From positions 1 to 26,146 of the forward strand of contig QAKE01000057.1 in assembly GCA_003343995.1 (NCBI GenBank): DNA of 26,146 bases, read 5' to 3'. The first letter of the stretch is position 1, and each line of letters opens with the position of its first letter. This document shows, in pieces, positions 24,743-26,146 of the stretch. The translations under genes and the position numbers were made by a program. Below the pieces are notes generated by a model. It saw only the letters and a list, made by a program, of their open reading frames with translations, made no database searches and was not told the origin of the DNA. This stretch comes from Bacillota bacterium (GTDB lineage Bacteria > Bacillota > Clostridia > Christensenellales > Borkfalkiaceae).

Positions 24743-26146
24743 TTAATACATGCCGCCCATACCGCCCTGCGGAGCGGGAACGGGTTCTTTTTCGGGAATA
24801 TCCGCAACGATGCTCTCCGTCGTCAGGAAGATGGACGCGACCGACGCGGCGTTTTCGAGGGCGCTCCTCGTAACCTTCGTCGGATCGATGATGCCTTCCT
24901 TCACCATATCCACGTACTCGTTGGTGAGCGCGTTGAAGCCGTAAGTCGGTTTGCCGGATTTAAGCACTTCGTGGAGGATGACCGCGCCGTCCAAGCCGGC
25001 GTTGTCCGCGATCTGCTTCAGCGGCGCTTTCACGGCGTTCAGAATGATGCCCGCGCCGGTCTTTTCGTCGCCGTTCAAGCCCGCAATGTATTTTTCCAGC
25101 GCGGGGATTGCCGCCAGCGGCGCGATGCCGCCGCCGGGCACGATGCCTTCCTGCACCGCCGCACGCGTCGCGTTGAGCGCGTCCTCGATGCGCAGTTTCT
25201 TTTCTTTCATTTCGATTTCCGTCGCCGCGCCCACGTTGATGACCGCTACGCCGCCGGCGAGTTTCGCCAAACGTTCCTGCAATTTTTCCTTGTCGTAATC
25301 GGAAGTGGTTTCGGCAATCTGCGCCTTGATCGACTGTTTTCTCGCCTCGATGGCGGCGGGATCGCCCGCGCCGTCGATGATCGTCGTGTTGTCTTTATCG
25401 ACCTTTACGCTGCCCGCTCTGCCCAGCATGTCGGGGGTGACGTCCTTAAACTCGTAGCCCATGTCGGAGGAAACGACCGTGCCGCCCGTCAGCACCGCGA
25501 TGTCTTCGAGCATCGCCTTTCTTCTGTCGCCGAAACCGGGGGCCTTCACCGCCACGCAGTTGAACACGCCCTTGAGCTTGTTCACGACGAGCGCCGCAAG
25601 CGCGTCGCCTTCCACATCCTCCGCAATGATAAGCAATCTTTGTCCTTGCTGCGCAATCGGTTCGATGACCGGCAGAATTTCCTGAATGGAGGAGATCTTC
25701 TTGTCGGTGATGAGGATGACGGGGGATTCGAGCACCGCTTCCATTTTATCGGTGTTGGTGACCATGTAAGCGGAAGCGTAGCCGCGGTCGAACTGCATGC
25801 CTTCCACGGTGGTGAGTTCCGTCTTCATGGTTTTGCTCTCCTCGATGGTGATTACGCCGTCCTTGCCGACCTTCTCCATCGCCTCGGAGATGAGCTCGCC
25901 CACCGATTCGTCGCCGGCGGAAATCGCCGCGACCTGCGTGATGGATTTTTTATCGCTGACCGGCTGGGAAATCTTTTTGAGTTCGTTCACCGCAACTTCC
26001 ACCGCGCCGGAAATACCCTTTTTCAAAATGATGGGGTTTGCGCCCGCCGCAACGTTTTTTAAGCCCTCTTCGATCATCGCCTGCGCCAAAACGACCGCCG
26101 TCGTCGTGCCGTCGCCCGCCACGTCGTTGGTCTTGGTGGAAACTTC
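24743..26146 (-). CDS. groEL: chaperonin GroEL (C-terminal 467 residues; 5' end outside the window)
   Basis: GroEL forms the double-ring ATP-dependent folding chamber. The reading frame runs out of the window, so about 75 N-terminal residues are missing relative to the usual 540. The first visible part has the nucleotide-binding DGTTTA motif (TNDVAGDGTTTAVV). The apical domain includes FDRGYASAYMVTN and CVAVKAPGFGDRRKAML. The equatorial C-terminal half has EIEMKEKKLRIEDALNATRA, with the conserved catalytic Asp in IEDAL, then VPGGGIAPL and YGFNALTNEYVDMV. It ends in the typical Gly/Met tail GGMGGMY. The gene appears intact. groES would be expected upstream of it, beyond the window edge. Heat-shock control by HrcA or CtsR cannot be judged here. 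Confidence 0.98.
   Translation of the reverse strand, partial: EVSTKTNDVAGDGTTTAVVLAQAMIEEGLKNVAAGANPIILKKGISGAVEVAVNELKKISQPVSDKKSITQVAAISAGDESVGELISEAMEKVGKDGVITIEESKTMKTELTTVEGMQFDRGYASAYMVTNTDKMEAVLESPVILITDKKISSIQEILPVIEPIAQQGQRLLIIAEDVEGDALAALVVNKLKGVFNCVAVKAPGFGDRRKAMLEDIAVLTGGTVVSSDMGYEFKDVTPDMLGRAGSVKVDKDNTTIIDGAGDPAAIEARKQSIKAQIAETTSDYDKEKLQERLAKLAGGVAVINVGAATEIEMKEKKLRIEDALNATRAAVQEGIVPGGGIAPLAAIPALEKYIAGLNGDEKTGAGIILNAVKAPLKQIADNAGLDGAVILHEVLKSGKPTYGFNALTNEYVDMVKEGIIDPTKVTRSALENAASVASIFLTTESIVADIPEKEPVPAPQGGMGGMY

Noticed and set aside
24971..26062. A 363-codon plus-strand frame opposite groEL
   Set aside because: A shadow of a well-conserved gene; its composition (FHFDFRRRAHVDD-like) and lack of motifs argue against coding.

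Overview
The window looks like chromosome of a moderately GC-rich Gram-positive anaerobe, most likely a Clostridia (Firmicutes/Bacillota) genome of the Christensenellales type. This placement is inferred from AGGAGG-type ribosome binding sites, TTGACA/TATAAT promoters, many stem-plus-T-run terminators, a DUF4250 gene, an RsgI-type sigma regulation locus and a uvrB-uvrA order. No species is claimed. There are no rRNA genes, CRISPR arrays, insertion sequences or phage genes.

Layout. 1-51: the 5' end of a tRNA-Ser(GCU) on the minus strand, with its promoter. 181-1962: a PH-domain membrane protein, a signal-less polysaccharide-deacetylase-like protein and a small membrane protein, closed by a terminator. 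2074-2814: two tandem paralogous small proteins with C-terminal membrane anchors. 2826-7689: uvrB-uvrA behind a strong promoter overlapped by a LexA-like operator. 7748-11211: a sigma-70-family factor, a membrane protein with a degenerate RsgI-like domain overlapping it by 4 bp, and a secreted, probably lipid-anchored protein with an intact RsgI-like domain and a long acidic helical tail. 11291-12196: an alpha/beta hydrolase. 12313-13587 (minus): a family 2 glycosyltransferase followed by a tiny DUF4250 gene whose promoter predicts a leaderless mRNA. 13738-14361: a cytidylate-kinase-like protein. 14437-14964 (minus): a TetR regulator behind a consensus promoter.

15389-24648 is a carbohydrate-use locus. 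On the minus strand lie an AraC regulator and an AT-richer sugar isomerase/epimerase. Divergently transcribed are a lipoprotein that seems to be a chimera (start of an ABC sugar-binding protein joined to a DUF4838-like segment and a CBM9-like domain), a Gfo/Idh/MocA dehydrogenase and a 650-aa glycosidase-like protein. A second unit carries an MFS transporter and a beta-propeller glycosidase-like protein. The likely logic is sensing by AraC, glycoside breakdown, import by the MFS protein, then oxidation or isomerisation of the sugar. No ABC permease genes are present, which fits the idea that a deletion created the chimera.

24685-26146: a bidirectional terminator and the C-terminal 467 residues of groEL (minus), cut by the window end.

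The most interesting items are the split RsgI-like system, in which the membrane-bound copy has lost the Asn-Pro motif that the secreted copy keeps, and the chimeric lipoprotein at the head of the sugar locus.
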